DNA of 64,000 bases, taken from Paramacrobiotus metropolitanus (taxonomy: Eukaryota; Tardigrada; Eutardigrada; Parachela; Macrobiotidae). The stretch spans positions 992,001-1,056,000 of the forward strand of contig NW_026570246.1 in the NCBI RefSeq assembly GCF_019649055.1, given 5' to 3'. Below the pieces are notes generated by a model, which was not told the origin of the DNA, did no database searches, and worked only from the letters and a program-made list of their open reading frames with translations. Within the stretch, counting starts at the first letter, position 1. Each line of letters starts with the position of its first letter. A program made the position numbers and the translations under genes. Of this stretch, positions 12,401-26,800 are shown one piece after another.

Positions 12401-15400
12401 TGTCGAATAACTATGGATACGGCACTCCGCCACCACCGCCAGGACCTCCTCAAAAGTGCGTTCCGGATGCTAACAAGGATATTGGCAATGGCAGTTGTGT
12501 AGCCTTCAGTCAAATTTCTCAGCAATGCAAAGGCATACAGATATCGACATCTCTGGACTGTGGCTACTCACAATACTGTTGCTACGTCCATCAGCCGGTA
12601 CAGCCACCACCATCTCGTTTAGGATGCATTCCCGAAAACAATCCAACTATCACGAATGGAACATGCATAGAGTCCACTGATCTGGCCACGTACTGCAAAG
12701 GCATGCAGATTTCAGTTTCACTGAACTGTCCCATAATGAGTTTGTGTTGTTATCCTCTTGCAATAAACACGTCACCACCGCCCACAATTACGCCATCTCC
12801 ACCCACCACAACGCCGTATTACGTAACGGGTTACCAAACGCCGTCGCCGCCTCCTGTTACCTACTCACCTCCGGCTGGTGGTTGTGTTCCGGATAACAAT
12901 CCCTCGGTGACAGGTGGTTCATGTGTCGCTCCTAGCCAGCTGACATCTTCGTGCAAAGGAATACAAATTGCGCCCTCTCGAGGGTGCCCACCTACGTATT
13001 TCTGTTGTTATACTTCCGGAACCACGGGTATCGTGTACACACCGAGCACGCCTTACTATACTCCGGTAACGCCTCCCTACACTCCGGCAACGCCTCCATA
13101 TGTCACTCAAACAACGTCCACCACCACCACGAGCACTACATCAGGGCTTCCCAGTCGTTGCTCACCGGACACGGCGCCTTCTGCTAACAATGGAAAATGC
13201 ATCGACACAGACCAGCTGTCTACTCAGTGCAAGGGTATCAATATTGCGACCTCGCGAGACTGTCCGATAACGTCGCTGTGTTGCTTTAACGCTAGTGACC
13301 TTGGAGTGGTCACTGGTACTACTGCATCTTACACGTACCCCACCCCAATGGCGACTACGACAACAATGCGACCAACTACCACATCAGCATATTACACACC
13401 GGCCCCGTCGCCGCCGCCGACAGTGACCCCGTCACCTCCACCGGTAACGGATTCTTATTACAACAACTACAAACCTACTGGCTCGCCCTATGTTGCCACA
13501 CCGGCGCCGGTGGCCAACCGTTCGTGCAGTCCGCAAAGTAATCGTCAGATTAAGAACGGATTTTGTGTTTCCAACACCGACATCAGTCAAAAATGCCGCG
13601 GAATCCAAATCTCCCCCTCCCTGGATTGCTTGGGCGAAGAATATTGCTGCTACCAGTCGCCGGACGTCCTGGATGTGCGACCTGGTGGAGCCTGTATCCC
13701 ACAGTCGAATCCCAAAATTCTCAACGGCGTTTGCGTTGATTCCGACCAGATTGGCGTGTCCTGCAAGGGCGTTCAGATGTCCACTTCGCGGAACTGCAAA
13801 CCAACGCAGTTCTGCTGTTTTAATACAAACGACGCTTATGCATGGGGATACGGGTACCAGACTCCGTCGCAGTACTCTAGCAATCGCCAGCGGTTACCGG
13901 CGGGTTCCTGCAAACCTAACGGCCGCGACAGCGATAGCATCAACGGTATCTGTGTCGAGACCAGTGATATTATGGTGGCATGCAAACAGTGGCAAGTAGC
14001 CAGATCAAACGACTGCCAGTCATCGCAGTACTGCTGCTTTTCCGAAGACAAAGATGTCTCCGTGAGAGTACAGCGTCCTCAGCAGTTGCCCAACAGAGAT
14101 GCGGTTCTACTGGCTCTGGCATCGAATTCACAAAATGGCAATTATTATGCTCCACCAGCCATAACCCAGGCGCCTCCGAGTTACTATCCGGCATATTCAG
14201 ACAGCACACCGGCACCACCAACATCACCAACCACGAGCTATACCCCTGCACCCACCACAGCGTCCACAACCACTCGTCCTACGTCCACTCCTGCCTACAC
14301 TCCTCCATCTATCACCACACCAACAACCGCCCCACAAACACCAGCGCCAAGTCGCAGCTGTCGTCCGATGAGCTACCCATCGATAAGCAATGGTATTTGC
14401 GTGGCGAGTTCCCAGATAGGTCAAGCTTGTTCAGGTAAGCAGCACGCGCCGCCGTTAACAATATTTGTCGGCATGAAGATCATATTATGTCACTTCTGTA
14501 GGCATTCAAGTCTCCCCGTCTTTGAATTGCTATGGATCAGAACTGTGCTGTTTTACAAGCCCGACGCTGCCTCCTCCAACGGCCGCCCCGAGTGCCTGCT
14601 CGCCGGAAACTAACCCAGAAATTACCAATGGTCAGTGCGTAAACTCTGATGCCCTTTCCAGCACCTGCGCCGGTCGACAGATGGGTAATTCGAGAAACTG
14701 CCAGATTGGTCAGTTATGTTGTTTTGGCACAAATGGACAGCCAACAGGATCCACAGGTTCAACAAACCCATACACTCCACCTACCGTTACACCAACAGTC
14801 ACGGTGACACCAATGACAACATATGGATACACGACGGCTCCAGCTACCACGACTACGCCCACGACAACCACCACTAAAACTACCACTACAACTACACCGT
14901 CCTATACGCCTGCACCAACTCCACCTCCGCCACCACCAACCACCGCACCATACTACAGCTACAATAATAACGACAATACCGGCACGCCTCCAACCGGTAG
15001 TACTATGTGCATTCCCGACTCGACGCCCATAGTCAACAACGGTTTCTGTGTGGATCAAAGTAACTTAGCGGACTCCTGCCGCGGCATTCAGATCTCCACG
15101 TCCCGTCAGTGCGGAATCGGCCGATTCTGCTGCTTCACCTTAAAAGACAGTACCGTCACCGTGACACCTACTGTGACACCAAATACACCTGTCTATACTC
15201 CCACTCCAAGTACCACTGTCTACACTCCCCCTCCGACCTCACCAACCTCGTCAACCACAACTCCGACGACCACATCCACTACAACGACCACGACGTCCAC
15301 GACTACCACGACACCAAGCACTGTCACGACCGCAGCCTACACATATCCAACTAACACGCCGACGACATCTCCCCGAACGCAAGTCTGCAACCCGCAGAGC

Positions 15401-16497
15401 GACACCAGTCCCAGCGCTCAGCAAGGTCTGTGTGTGGCGGCGGCTATGATATCTGTCGCCTGCAACGGCCTCCAGTTGTCCACTTCCTGCAGTGTGGATT
15501 TAATGAATATTGCTGTTACAAACCCACGGCGGTTGTCACGCCCTCCACCCCGTCAGCCGGATACTGTGTACCCGAAAATGACCTTTCCGTTAATAACGGC
15601 TTTTGCGTCAATACAAACCAGCTAGCCCAACGCTGCGCTGGAATCGAAATGTCCACATCACTCAACTGTGCTCTGGACCGAATGTGCTGTTATAACAAGA
15701 GCGCTGCAAGTGTGTCACCTAACAAATTCGCCGATGTAGTGCCAAAATCTGTGGACGTAATGAGCAAGGTTACAGCTCCCTGCACGCCAATTTCCGACAG
15801 TTCCCAGAGGGGCAGCTGTGTGCATAGATCGACACTGCCCGGTTCCTGCAAGAATAAACAGATGTCTATCTCGGGTGACTGTAACTCTGGAGAATTCTGT
15901 TGTTTTGACCGGTCGGCACCTCGCCTGAAGACCGAGTGCACACCCTTCTCGGATCCCTCGCAAAAAGGTTCATGTATCCAGTCGTCCCAAATCACAAGCA
16001 CATGCAAAAATATGCAAATGTCCAAATCCAGCGACTGCGGTGCTAGGGAATTCTGCTGCTTTGCACGAAATTTTGCCTCCAAAGCGGAATGTGTTCCGGA
16101 TTCGGATAAAGCGCAAAAAGGCACCTGTGCACTGAAGTCCAACCTACCCACCGTGTGCAAGAATATGCAGATGTCCATGTCGGGTGACTGTGCCGCGGAA
16201 GAATTCTGCTGCTTCTCCAGACTGGATTCCCGTAGTGATGTGAGCAGTCAGAGCTTCTGTTCGCCGGACACCAGCCCGGAAATCAGTAACGGATTCTGCA
16301 CGGATCCCGCGACAGTGGCCACCAGCTGCCAAGGAGGAGAAGCAGCGACGTCGCGGAATTGTGCCGATGATCAGCTGTGTTGTTTCAGAAGGGACGCTGT
16401 TGTGCCCGCTGGTCGGGATGATGCGGGAAACGCGGAATCCGCTCCAGCAGTGGATGACGTAGCAGCCGAACCGGTCAGCTGGCCTAGGTCTTTGTAA
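9480..16497 (+). CDS. Cys-rich gene A: secreted protein with 21 six-Cys modules
   Basis: Exons 9480-9848, 10746-10932, 11055-14434 and 14502-16497 join in frame except for two single-base breaks, giving about 1,977 residues. The N-terminus is hydrophobic like a signal peptide, but the ATG at 9480 is one base out of frame with the hydrophobic tail and exon remainder. A second break is at 15486-15487, inside module 16, where one missing C restores the module. After a Pro-rich region come 21 modules of the form C-x12-C-x9-C-x10-C-x5-CC. They are separated by Pro/Thr/Tyr-rich linkers, including Thr runs typical of mucin O-glycosylation. Modules 18-20 are closely related and have short linkers. 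No transmembrane segment is seen and the end is acidic. Function unknown; an extracellular structural or matrix role is inferred. It lies upstream of, and parallel to, its larger paralogue gene B. A true pseudogene is the alternative to sequence error for the breaks. Confidence 0.85.
14827..15375 (+). repeat. Thr/Pro-rich linker tracts in gene A
   Basis: Two stretches (about 14827-14935 and 15160-15375) encode nearly uninterrupted Thr, Pro and Ser, from ACN and CCN codon runs with slippage-prone ACC/ACA/ACG repeats. They flank module 15 and resemble mucin domains. A similar shorter tract lies at about 11880-11960. Confidence 0.8.
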
Positions 16498-16661
16498 AAA
16501 CTTCTACCCTCCGCATGCACAAAACGTCGAACGATATTCGTAAATTCTTTCGTGATGATCATGTTCTGCTGATTTGTTAGCCTGTTTGTTTTCGTTTCCC
16601 ATTTCCCAAAGATTTTTCCGGTTTGTTGTATGATCTTAAATTGTCGTTGTTTTTACTCGTA

Positions 16662-16667
16662 AATAAA
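16662..16667 (+). promoter_or_regulatory. Polyadenylation signal AATAAA for gene A
   Basis: A canonical AATAAA lies 165 bases after the gene A stop, followed by a T-rich stretch, consistent with the 3' end of its transcript. Confidence 0.7.
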
Positions 16668-19600
16668 GAACCGTATTTTTAGCTGGCATAGAAGTTCTGG
16701 TTTCAAATAGTACGGTAACCTGTTCTTATCTAGGTAGTACTAGGCCTAGAAAATTTGACGAAGAATTAGTTTTCATGGCTGAAGCATCATTTAAAGTATT
16801 CTATAGAATTTACTCTATACTCAGTCCAACAATTGCCGTTAATACGTGAAATAGCTTGTTTGCATCACGTCGGTTATATCGAGATGAAGCAGTAAATTAA
16901 TTTACGGACTACAGTTGAGGATGACTACTGAACAAGACTTCATCTAGTGTATTTACCGCTGTGCTAGGAATGCTGAACTTTTAACGTATTTGTGTTAAAA
17001 ATTTTTGAAAAGCACTCGAGTAAAAGGAAGCCTGGTGGCGCAGTATGTTGTGCAACAATTAAAACCCCCTAGATCCCAGCACTTAATTAGTCCCTGTTCG
17101 TGCTGACCTTTAAATTAACAGCACTGAATTAATGAAATCAAACGCTAGTTAAGCTGCAAGACAAATAACCAATAAAGCCAATAATTACTGTACGAGTATT
17201 TGCCTAATTATAATCTCTACACCTTTCTGATCCTAGTCTCAAAAACGGGCAAACAACTACTCTACTGTCTCTACGTACATATCAACTGCCATTCATATTT
17301 TAAAATGGTTATCGTAATCACATTCATAAAATTTAGAGTTATCAATAACATCAACACAAGGTCAACAAATCGACAAGTTGTAAATTAATAAGCAGTTCTA
17401 TATGCACTTTTGCATTTATTTTTCATTTTTTGCTGCATAAACTGATCTGTTGCAACAGTTAAGAATTATGTACTGTGTTTGAAATGCGTACACAAAATGC
17501 CGATTCGGCTTGATGGGTCAATAACCTACGACCAAAGTGATGAACAACCAACATCTTTTCCTGATTACTCTTCATTATTAATTACTATTGAACAATCTCG
17601 GAGCAATCACTAGCATCGCACCGCAGGTATATCCTTTCCCAGCCGTTAAATTGACCCTAATTACACTGCCGGAAAATGGCAGCAATTTTGTCGATTAGGC
17701 GATGTCATTCGAAACCAACGGATTGTAAGTTTTGATAATTCAACCAGCAACTTGCCGCGGTATATACTCTGCATCTTGTATTGTCCACGCTTGAAACATC
17801 GTATTTCATTTTGGTCTGATGGACGTTTTCGGAAAATGGTCGTTTTGATAGGCAAATGGCAAGATTACGAGAAGCGTAAATCTTTTAATCTTGCGCAAAA
17901 AACTCTATATTCGTTTTTTACGAAGATCAAATAGTTATGCCGCAAAATGCAAAGCATAAGCGTTGATTTATTTTTATTTATTATTACTATTAGCATATTA
18001 TCGTTCAAAAATCTTGATACAGTAACGTCAATAAACACAATTGGATACAGTTGGATGACGTAGAAATTTGTTGTCATGACTTATTTCGGAAATTCAGATT
18101 GCTTATTGTTAGCTGAAGCGCGATACATGTCCACCTTGATTTGGAGTTTGCTTTTATGGTGTACTTTTAATTAATTAAGGAATGAGTGATTACGCAGCCG
18201 ATAAAAATTACATACTGTGGACAAGTTCACAATTCGGCAGCGCTCAATAACAGAGGAGCCGTACGTGCTTAGACTGCACTGACTGTACAACACGCTTCAA
18301 TTTATTAAGAAAGCGAAAGTGTTTGCAACGGACACGATGACCATAAGAATATAATTCTTAATGCAGCCAGGTGCTCTCGGTAAAAGAATCGCAAACGAAA
18401 AACATTTCTGATTAAAGCAGTACCGCGTCGGTAATGAACCAAAACTACATTATTCAGTCATGTTTGTCTCTGAGATCGTAGACATTTTCCATTTGGTAAC
18501 TGCTCCGCACGTGGCTGAATAGGAATTACCAGATCACTTTCTAAATCCATTATATTTATAGTCGTGTACTCTGTACCATTAATGACAATTCCATTTATTT
18601 TTTTCGATACTTCGCAACTTTCCTCCAGTTGCTTACTGACCGTTTAGCGGCCTATCATTTTATACAAGTAAAATACATTTACGTTGATCATGTTTGTAAA
18701 TTAACTAGCCGTATTTTTATAAATTACGACTAAAATATTAACACACTGCAATAATAAGCTTTCTGAAAATTCATGGAAATTGCTCATTGGCATTGCTGTT
18801 TAACCTAACGATCTGTTTAACGAAAGCAGTTTATTTGGCATATAGAGCGACACTGGTGTGCATATTTGAGTAATATGCTCTTGGACATAATTTATTACAA
18901 ACTACAATTACAGTACACGATAAAAATCCACTTATTTTAAAAAACACCTAAGCTCTAACCCATCAACACTTACACACAGACCTATAGTCCATACATACTA
19001 TATCACTGCTTTTGTACTGTAGTTCACTTTGTAAATTTTTAGAATTTATAGGACAGATACAAGTTACAGTTGCACTCTTTTCCGCAAAGGCATGCCATAT
19101 ATGCCATAGTTCATCTGCACCAGCAATATGCTTATTAGCTTGTAACGATGTGTGCCTACCGAGGACAGAAAACAATGTCACGTTTTGAGGTGTGAAATTA
19201 TTACGTACATGTGCAAGAAAATTTCACGACGTCGCATCTTTTCGTAAATGACGCCCTAGTTCGCGTTGGGTGATGAACATATAATTATAATTTCATCTAA
19301 CAACCAATCGCGTCGATCTAATATGTGCTACGAGTATTAATGAAGAGTTTTGTCATCGTGCCACTGCTTGTGGATGGTATCCGGTTATGGCGGTTCGCTG
19401 TGACTATAATTAAAGGTTACCATGGATTGCATCAAGGGTTTATGTAACTGATAACGACAGCGTAACGGACAAATCAGTGTATGCAATGATGAGCATGACA
19501 CTCCGAAAGCAAAGCAAGTTCAAGGGTTGCTACCGTTTTACGCATTACAAAGTGGATCCGAGCGTGACTGACATGCAACCGTTTATGCAAACCAATCCAG

Positions 19601-20815
19601 CCGCCTCTTGACCTACATGTTCCAGTCAGGTTTGATGGTGTAATCTATAAACAAAAACCACAAATGCATAACAAAAACGTGTGCCGGAACGCGAAATAGC
19701 CGAGCGGCAGTGGAAAAAGCTTCAAGGTCGAACGCCAATCATGAGTCAATTATGCATAAATTAACGTCATATTAAAATTTCATCAAAAGGTTATGGTGTA
19801 ATACGCCGCTCTACAGAGTAGTACCGTGACTACTGAACCAGCTCAAGCAAGTTGTGAATCGCATCGATATGGTCCACACGTACAATACGTACTGGTTTTG
19901 ACCTAATGCACAATAACGCATTTCATTAAGACCAATTAAAAATGTGCATTCACAGAAAGCAAAATAATTGTAATTATTTTGTTAAAATACACTGAATCGA
20001 CATGTGATCACAGTTTCGCCGATATGTGGATACGGAGACGATCGTTAGCTACTATTAGGTGGACGTCCGCGCCATACTTAACGATAATTCATTCCTTTAG
20101 TAATCAAAGCGATAAGGAAGGGATGCTGCAGATAGTAGGATCATTAACATTATTATCGCTGAAATAGGGTTTAACAAAACAGCAGCGTAACAGAAACGAA
20201 ATCTGGGTACTGAATGACTGTTGATCTACCTATTATATGGATCGAGAAGTTATAAATCCGTACATACTTTAACTTCTTTCAGTGCACTTTTTTGATTTGC
20301 CCACTTAAAACACCTTTAAGAAATCCTCGGTGTCTGCATCACGGCGAAGATGCCAGCAAAGAAGTGACATATATCTATGTAGCAAAAGTTGTTATTTTTT
20401 GCCGCTCGTACATGAACTTTAGATCATCGTCCTCGGGCGTGAAACATGATTCGTTCAATACACAAGTGTCATTTACTTCCTTTTCGGACTGACTACGTCG
20501 TGGTGGCTCGTTAGTCTCTTCGCATTCATCGCTACCATCAATACACTAGCCGGTAGCCAGTATTCTCATGATCATCCATTTTGTTATTATTACCATCAAT
20601 ATGTCTTTTTCACGAAATTTTTACGTTTTCTAATTTTCTCGTAGAAGGTCTCGTTTCTTGACAACTGATCTCTCGCATCGGAGCCGCCGCGTGCATTCGG
20701 CACTCTTAAGTGCTTCTGTCGACCTTGATTACCGCTTGGACACTTAAGGTTACACCGGTAACATCAGTCCAATTTCGTCCGGATAATACGGCTGCCGCGG
20801 GACCGCGTCCTCATA
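16668..20815. other. Intergenic between Cys-rich genes A and B
   Basis: About 4.1 kb, AT-rich, with no recognisable exon, RNA gene or transposon on either strand. The few short reading frames have no domain or splice support. The promoter of gene B should lie at its 3' side; no specific element was identified. Confidence 0.5.
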
Positions 20816-23800
20816 ATGGCCGGTCGGACAGGGTCACTGACAATACTGTCTGCTATCCTTATCCAATGGTATGGGAGGGCAGCAGGGCAACTTGGTTTTC
20901 AGATTGGGAATAATGGCGGTCCGATGCGGAGTGACCGCTCATACGGTGATCCCGGCATATCCACAGGATATAAGAGCTCAGTGGCAGCAAATCCCTTTAT
21001 GAATTATCCTAATACGGATCAAATGAATTTTAGTAAGTCCTACTTGCGATTAAACATTCAATTAGTTTGTTTGTTTACCCCATAGTGATCAGTTTAAATC
21101 AATTAATGCCCGTGTATTAATAATCGTATTTCATGGTAATTATTTTATCGCACATATGCTACACTGAGTAAACTCTTTCCGCGAATTTTTTTGCGCTACA
21201 GTTTTAACCAAATTTCTACACCAGATGGCTTCAAATACAAAAAGACATTTCCACTAACATTTTCACAAAATAGTTCTGAACAATTAGAACGTACGCTTTT
21301 CGGTTTTAATGTAGGGTAACCGGTAAGAGATCTCGAAATTTGAGTTTTTTCTCGACAGAAGCTTTGGTACATTAAATTATATTAAGTAATGGCTTGGATA
21401 GAAATCTATTCAAAATAAGTACAAACGTAGAAGAAGCATCTACGATTTTACAAATATCAAGAGTCCAAACTATCTGTCTATTCTATCTTCAACTCTTTCT
21501 ACAGTCTATTAACAGGAGATGAGAAATACATTATGATAGCTTTCAAAAACGTAATTCTGAGAGAATAAAAAGTAGGTGAACCAGTCGGCAGAAGCCTAAC
21601 TGCTTTGAAAATGATTGGCAGACCACACGGTTGTTGAACTTGAACTTCGTAGGTTGTCCTGCAAAATATGCAATTTTGACTTCCGATGTAGCAGACGTCC
21701 ACTACTGCTAATAAAATACATACAGAATATGAATATGCGAATATGGCCTGTTATTTACTTACAAAAGAATATTAAATTAGACAAGTACTATATTATAATT
21801 TTGTTGGCGTTTTGTTAAGCGAACCTCTAATTGACAAATGATAACGATGACGTTCCGCTAAATATGGTAAGTACAATGAAAATCATCGGTGACTCAAGTA
21901 TCATGCTACTAAACACTGCAATGCATACAGTGCAATAAATAATTGCACTGAAAATATTTAACGATAACTAATAACGATACATTAGTAAACGACAAAAAGT
22001 ATGTTCTAATGAATGTATTTCATAAACCGGTGAATTTGGTTTAGTTTTGAATAAGCTACTATCTGCAGTAGTTATCACGGTTTAAGGCCTACTAGTACAC
22101 GACAGCGCGTTATGCTACAAATTACGTGTTAATTAATGGGCATTTTACAAAATAGCAGTACTCGTATACAGTATTACAATTTTATAAATCATCAACGTTC
22201 GGAGTCTGTATCAAGTTAAACCCGTGTAAAGTCAAAACAAATCCTGAGTACTGTTAAAGAAGTTCTCCTCCGGCTTGTATCTGAATATAGTTTATAAATA
22301 TTACCACTACAAACTGACTAAGCCAGCATTTGACGCTCGAATCCGTCGCAACACAAATTCATAATATTGTGATATCAACCAGACCGTTTGATTCATTTGA
22401 TTCGACACTAAGCACAAATTATTAAAAATTTATAAAAAACATGCAAGATATACTTTAAGAAATCGATCGGACTACAGCGCAGAATGTCTAAAGTTGTACA
22501 TCTTGGAATTCTTTTTGCAGATCTTCCTGGAGCGCCTCTGCCTCCCGAACCTCCCGCGTTGGGCGGTGGAGGCAGCTACATGCCCTCCGTATTCGGATCA
22601 AATCCCATGAGCGGATACGGTGGCTACGGAGGTGGCGATTCGTACAACAGCGGAGGTTACGGCAACAACGGTATGAACGGATGGGGCAATAGCGGCGGAA
22701 ATAATTATGCCCAAGGCAACCAAGCCAACAGCTATCAATCGCAAAATCAAGGCTCATCGACATCGTACGGCACTGGATCCAACGGTGCCAACACGAAGCA
22801 GAACAACAAGCAGCCACCAGCGCCCAGCAACACCGCCAACAAAGAGGCCGCCAAACCGAATCCCGTGCCGGCCGCCATCTCAGCGAAACCGAAAGACTGC
22901 AACCCGGAAAACCTGCCCAATGTACAGGGCGTGTGCGTGCTGCGGAATCAGATTCAACGAAAGTGTAAAAATTTGCAACAGGGTATTTCTCTGGATTGTT
23001 CCGGTAAAGAGCTGTGCTGTTACAACCCGGACAATGTGGTTACCACCAGCGCCCCGCCCACGGCGGCCGTTACCACTCCGCCCATTTCACGCTTGTCGGC
23101 GCTGGGCCAGACAGCGGAGAACGGCGATCTGGTTGACCGATTCTGTATTCCGGATGCCAATACGAATATTCCCGACGGAATTTGCGTGGCGGCGTCGGAA
23201 GTGTCCAATCGGTGCAGTGCGAAAATGTCCACATCCACCAATTGTAATCCCGGTGAAAGCTGCTGTTACAGTGATACCACATCTAAGCAGGCTGTCGGTT
23301 CCAGTAGCTATAATAATTACTACACCGTTATGACAATGGGCACCACGACCAGTAGTTCCACATCCACGGCCAGTAATACGCGCCTGTGCAGTCCGGGCAG
23401 CTATCCGACCATCACCAACGGCGTCTGCACACCATCCTCCCAGATCGCCCAGAGCTGTAAGGGCAAACAGATTTCCCCGTCGATTGACTGCCAGAATAAT
23501 CAGTACTGCTGTTTTGTCGCCGATTCACCGAACGGTGGGCTCAATTTACCGGCCGGCTCATGTTCACCGGCTAGTAATCCGGTTATCGCCAATGGTGCTT
23601 GCGTGGAATCGAATAGCATCGCCAGACAATGCCCAGGAATGCTGGTGTCCACATCGCTGAATTGCCAGGCCACCCAATTGTGCTGTTTCATTATGCCGGC
23701 AACAGTGCCGACAACGAGCACCACCACGACCACTCGTGCTCCAACGACGACAACGACCACCACACCTGCCGTGGTAACGGGACCGGCATCAACAACCACA

Positions 23801-26800
23801 CCACGACCGGGGGTGACAACAACAACAACAGCCGGAAGTGGAAGCGGCTCGACGGGTGCCGGAGGTGCAACGGGAACGAGTGGTCCGATTGGTGGGCAGA
23901 CTACCCCGACTACCGGTCCGATCGGAGGCCAGACTACTACGCCGTCAGGAATAGCCACCACTTCGTCCAGCGGGCAGGGTGGAAGCACAGCGGCTCCTGT
24001 GGTCATTTGCCGACCGGGACGACCGCCTTCGGGTACGCATTTAACGAGAAAATGTCGTTAAAAATCTGAAATCCTGAAATATATGCTAGATTGCAGTTAT
24101 AGTTTTTTCAAAAAATTTTGTTCTGTGAGAACTATGAAGCATGAAAAGTGAAACTGTTGCAGGTCTGCCGAACGGAACTTGTGTGCATCGCACTCAGATT
24201 GCATCACAATGCAAGGGAATCCAAATCGATTATTCCCTGGACTGCGGTTTTAGCCAGTATTGTTGTTATTCGCATGGCAATGGCCCTGTTGATATGGGCC
24301 AGATCCCGGCAACCATCGCGCCTGGCTCTTGCACTCCGGATTCGAATCGGGCCGTCAACAACGGGTTCTGTGTAGACAATAATCAGTTATCATCGCGATG
24401 CGCAGGTATCGAAGCCTCGACGTCACCCAACTGTGCAACGACACAGTATTGTTGTTACTCGGGCACCGGTCTACCGGATTTAACTACTGTGGCGACGCCG
24501 ACAACCATGACCTTAGGTAAATTGTTATTACAGTCTTTCGGATATTATGTCAGCGAACGCTTACAATTAGTATGATAATGCAGGATCTACATCTTACACT
24601 ATTTACACGACACCGTCGTCGGGAACTACGGGAGCAACGGGAACAGTGGCCACAAACACACCGAGCACGGTGACTCCGTATACCGTTACGCCAACGGGAA
24701 CGTCATCAACAGGTAATTTAAAATAAATAAAAATGCGCGAGAGCGAGAGTAAGTAGTTAAAAAAATCTACCGTTCGAAATCTTAATCGGCTGTCAGTCTG
24801 CTTTTTCTAAAGGTCATTGTCTGCTGACTGTCCATCTACCGGCACATGCATGAGTGTACTGTACGCACGGTATCAGCGGTTAGCGAGTACAGTACGAAAG
24901 CAGATTTTTTATCGCTGCCGGTCACAATCGCATGCTAAAGACCTGCTTCTTCAGTGCATTGTTGTGGCAGACCTATCTCGGCGGTAGCGCACTTCTGCTA
25001 TATCCACGTGGCCAGAGTTACAATAGACCGCAACCATACGAACGCAATTAGTATTAAGAGGGCTTGATCGTTCTCAGCATGCATGTGCCGCTACGTGAGG
25101 AAAGTCTGCCGCATCCGTGCTATTGTTAACACTTCCGCTGATGCTGACACGGGCATCCGGTTAAATTCATTTTCTATGAGACAAAACAAAATAAATGGGA
25201 TTTTTATGTCTGCCTAATCAGACATGCAGACAGTCGGCTTTCTGATTAAGGAAATGTGTAATACGAAGTATGAATACCTTAAGTCTGCGTGCTAGTCATA
25301 AAATATTTTTACTGTACGGTTATTGCCATCAGAAATAACTCAGTGCGTAATTAAATATGCGGTTAAAATAATAGCCTCGGATAGTTATGTGGCAGTAATT
25401 GTACAAATGTGCAGTTGCTTATTACAGGAAATTCATAACAATTTTGCAAGAGAAAATTCGTTTTCGAACCATGTGTTGTTGTAGGAAGCACCACCACCAG
25501 TTCAACTACGGGACAGGCCTGCGCTCCGCAGATGTACCGCAACTTGCCAGTTACCGGCAAATGTGTGTCGATTTGGAATCTGAACCCGCAATGCGCCGGC
25601 ATGCAAGCCTCCCCGTCTCTGAACTGCAGTAACGGAGAATACTGTTGCTTCTCCAATCCAGTAGCGCCACCATTAACATACGTGTCGGGTGGCGGCGGTA
25701 CGTGCACGCCAGAACTAATGCCCACGATCACAAACGGCATGTGCACAGAAACCTCGCTGCTGCCGACGGAATGTGCCGCCCACGAAGTCGGCACGTCCCT
25801 GCAGTGCGATAGTGGTCAACTGTGCTGCTACCTGATCGAAACTCAAGGAAACACCGTTATACCTGGTAGCACCACGTCACCGTCAACACCTGGTGGCGGA
25901 GGATCGACGCCCACTTCGACCGGAGTTACGACACCATCATCAGGGTCAACAAATACACCATCTACCGGCACAACACCGAGCAGCGGTACAGCTTCATCTC
26001 CCAATTTTTGCAATATATTCTGCTTGCTACCAAACTACCAATGCCTTTTGTTATTTTTTTAGGAACGGTGCCTAATTCGGGTACCACCACAGCTGCTTAC
26101 CAGCCTACCCAAGCTACGGGTGTAACTGTTACTAGCGTTACGGGAGTAACCGATGTAACTGGCGTAACAGGAGTGACCAGCGTAACAGGAGTGACCGGCG
26201 TAACAGGGGTGACCGGCATAACTGGAGTCACAGGGGTAACCAGCGTAACCGTTACCCCTACCCCAACACCCGGATTCTGTTCACCCCAGGGTTACCCTAA
26301 CGTTACCAACGGAAACTGTCTGTCCGTGTTCAATTTAGCCAGTGGATGTGCAGGGAAACAAGCCGCACCGTCACTCAACTGTGGTTTGTATGAGTACTGC
26401 TGTTTCAGTAATCCCGTTGTACCACCAACTCGACCAACACCTCCCACCGGCACCTGCACCCCGGACATCAATCCCACTATGAATGGTCTGTGCGTGGAGA
26501 GCTCCGACATCTCCGTGCAGTGCGATGGGAACGATATCTCGTGGTCATTGGACTGTTCGCTGAGTCAACTGTGTTGCTTCAATCCCAGCGGAGAAACCTT
26601 TAGCACCCAGTCTACCGTATCCACCATCAGCACTGGACCCACAAGTCCATATACCACCCAAACGTCCGTAACACCTTTGATCACTTCGACGGGCACGGCT
26701 TCAACCGGCACCACTACCACCCAGTCGACATCATCGTCGACCGTCGCCAGTGGTAACGGAAGCGGAAACACTTGCGTACCCGATGGAAATCCCGGCGCTC

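Noticed and set aside
14224-15058. Minus-strand Trp/Arg/Gly-rich frames within gene A
   Set aside because: Antisense of Pro/Thr linkers; composition is explained by CCA/ACC codons read backwards.
17030-17080. tRNA-like start (GCCTGGTGGCGCAGT)
   Set aside because: No matching acceptor stem, anticodon stem or TpsiC arm follows.
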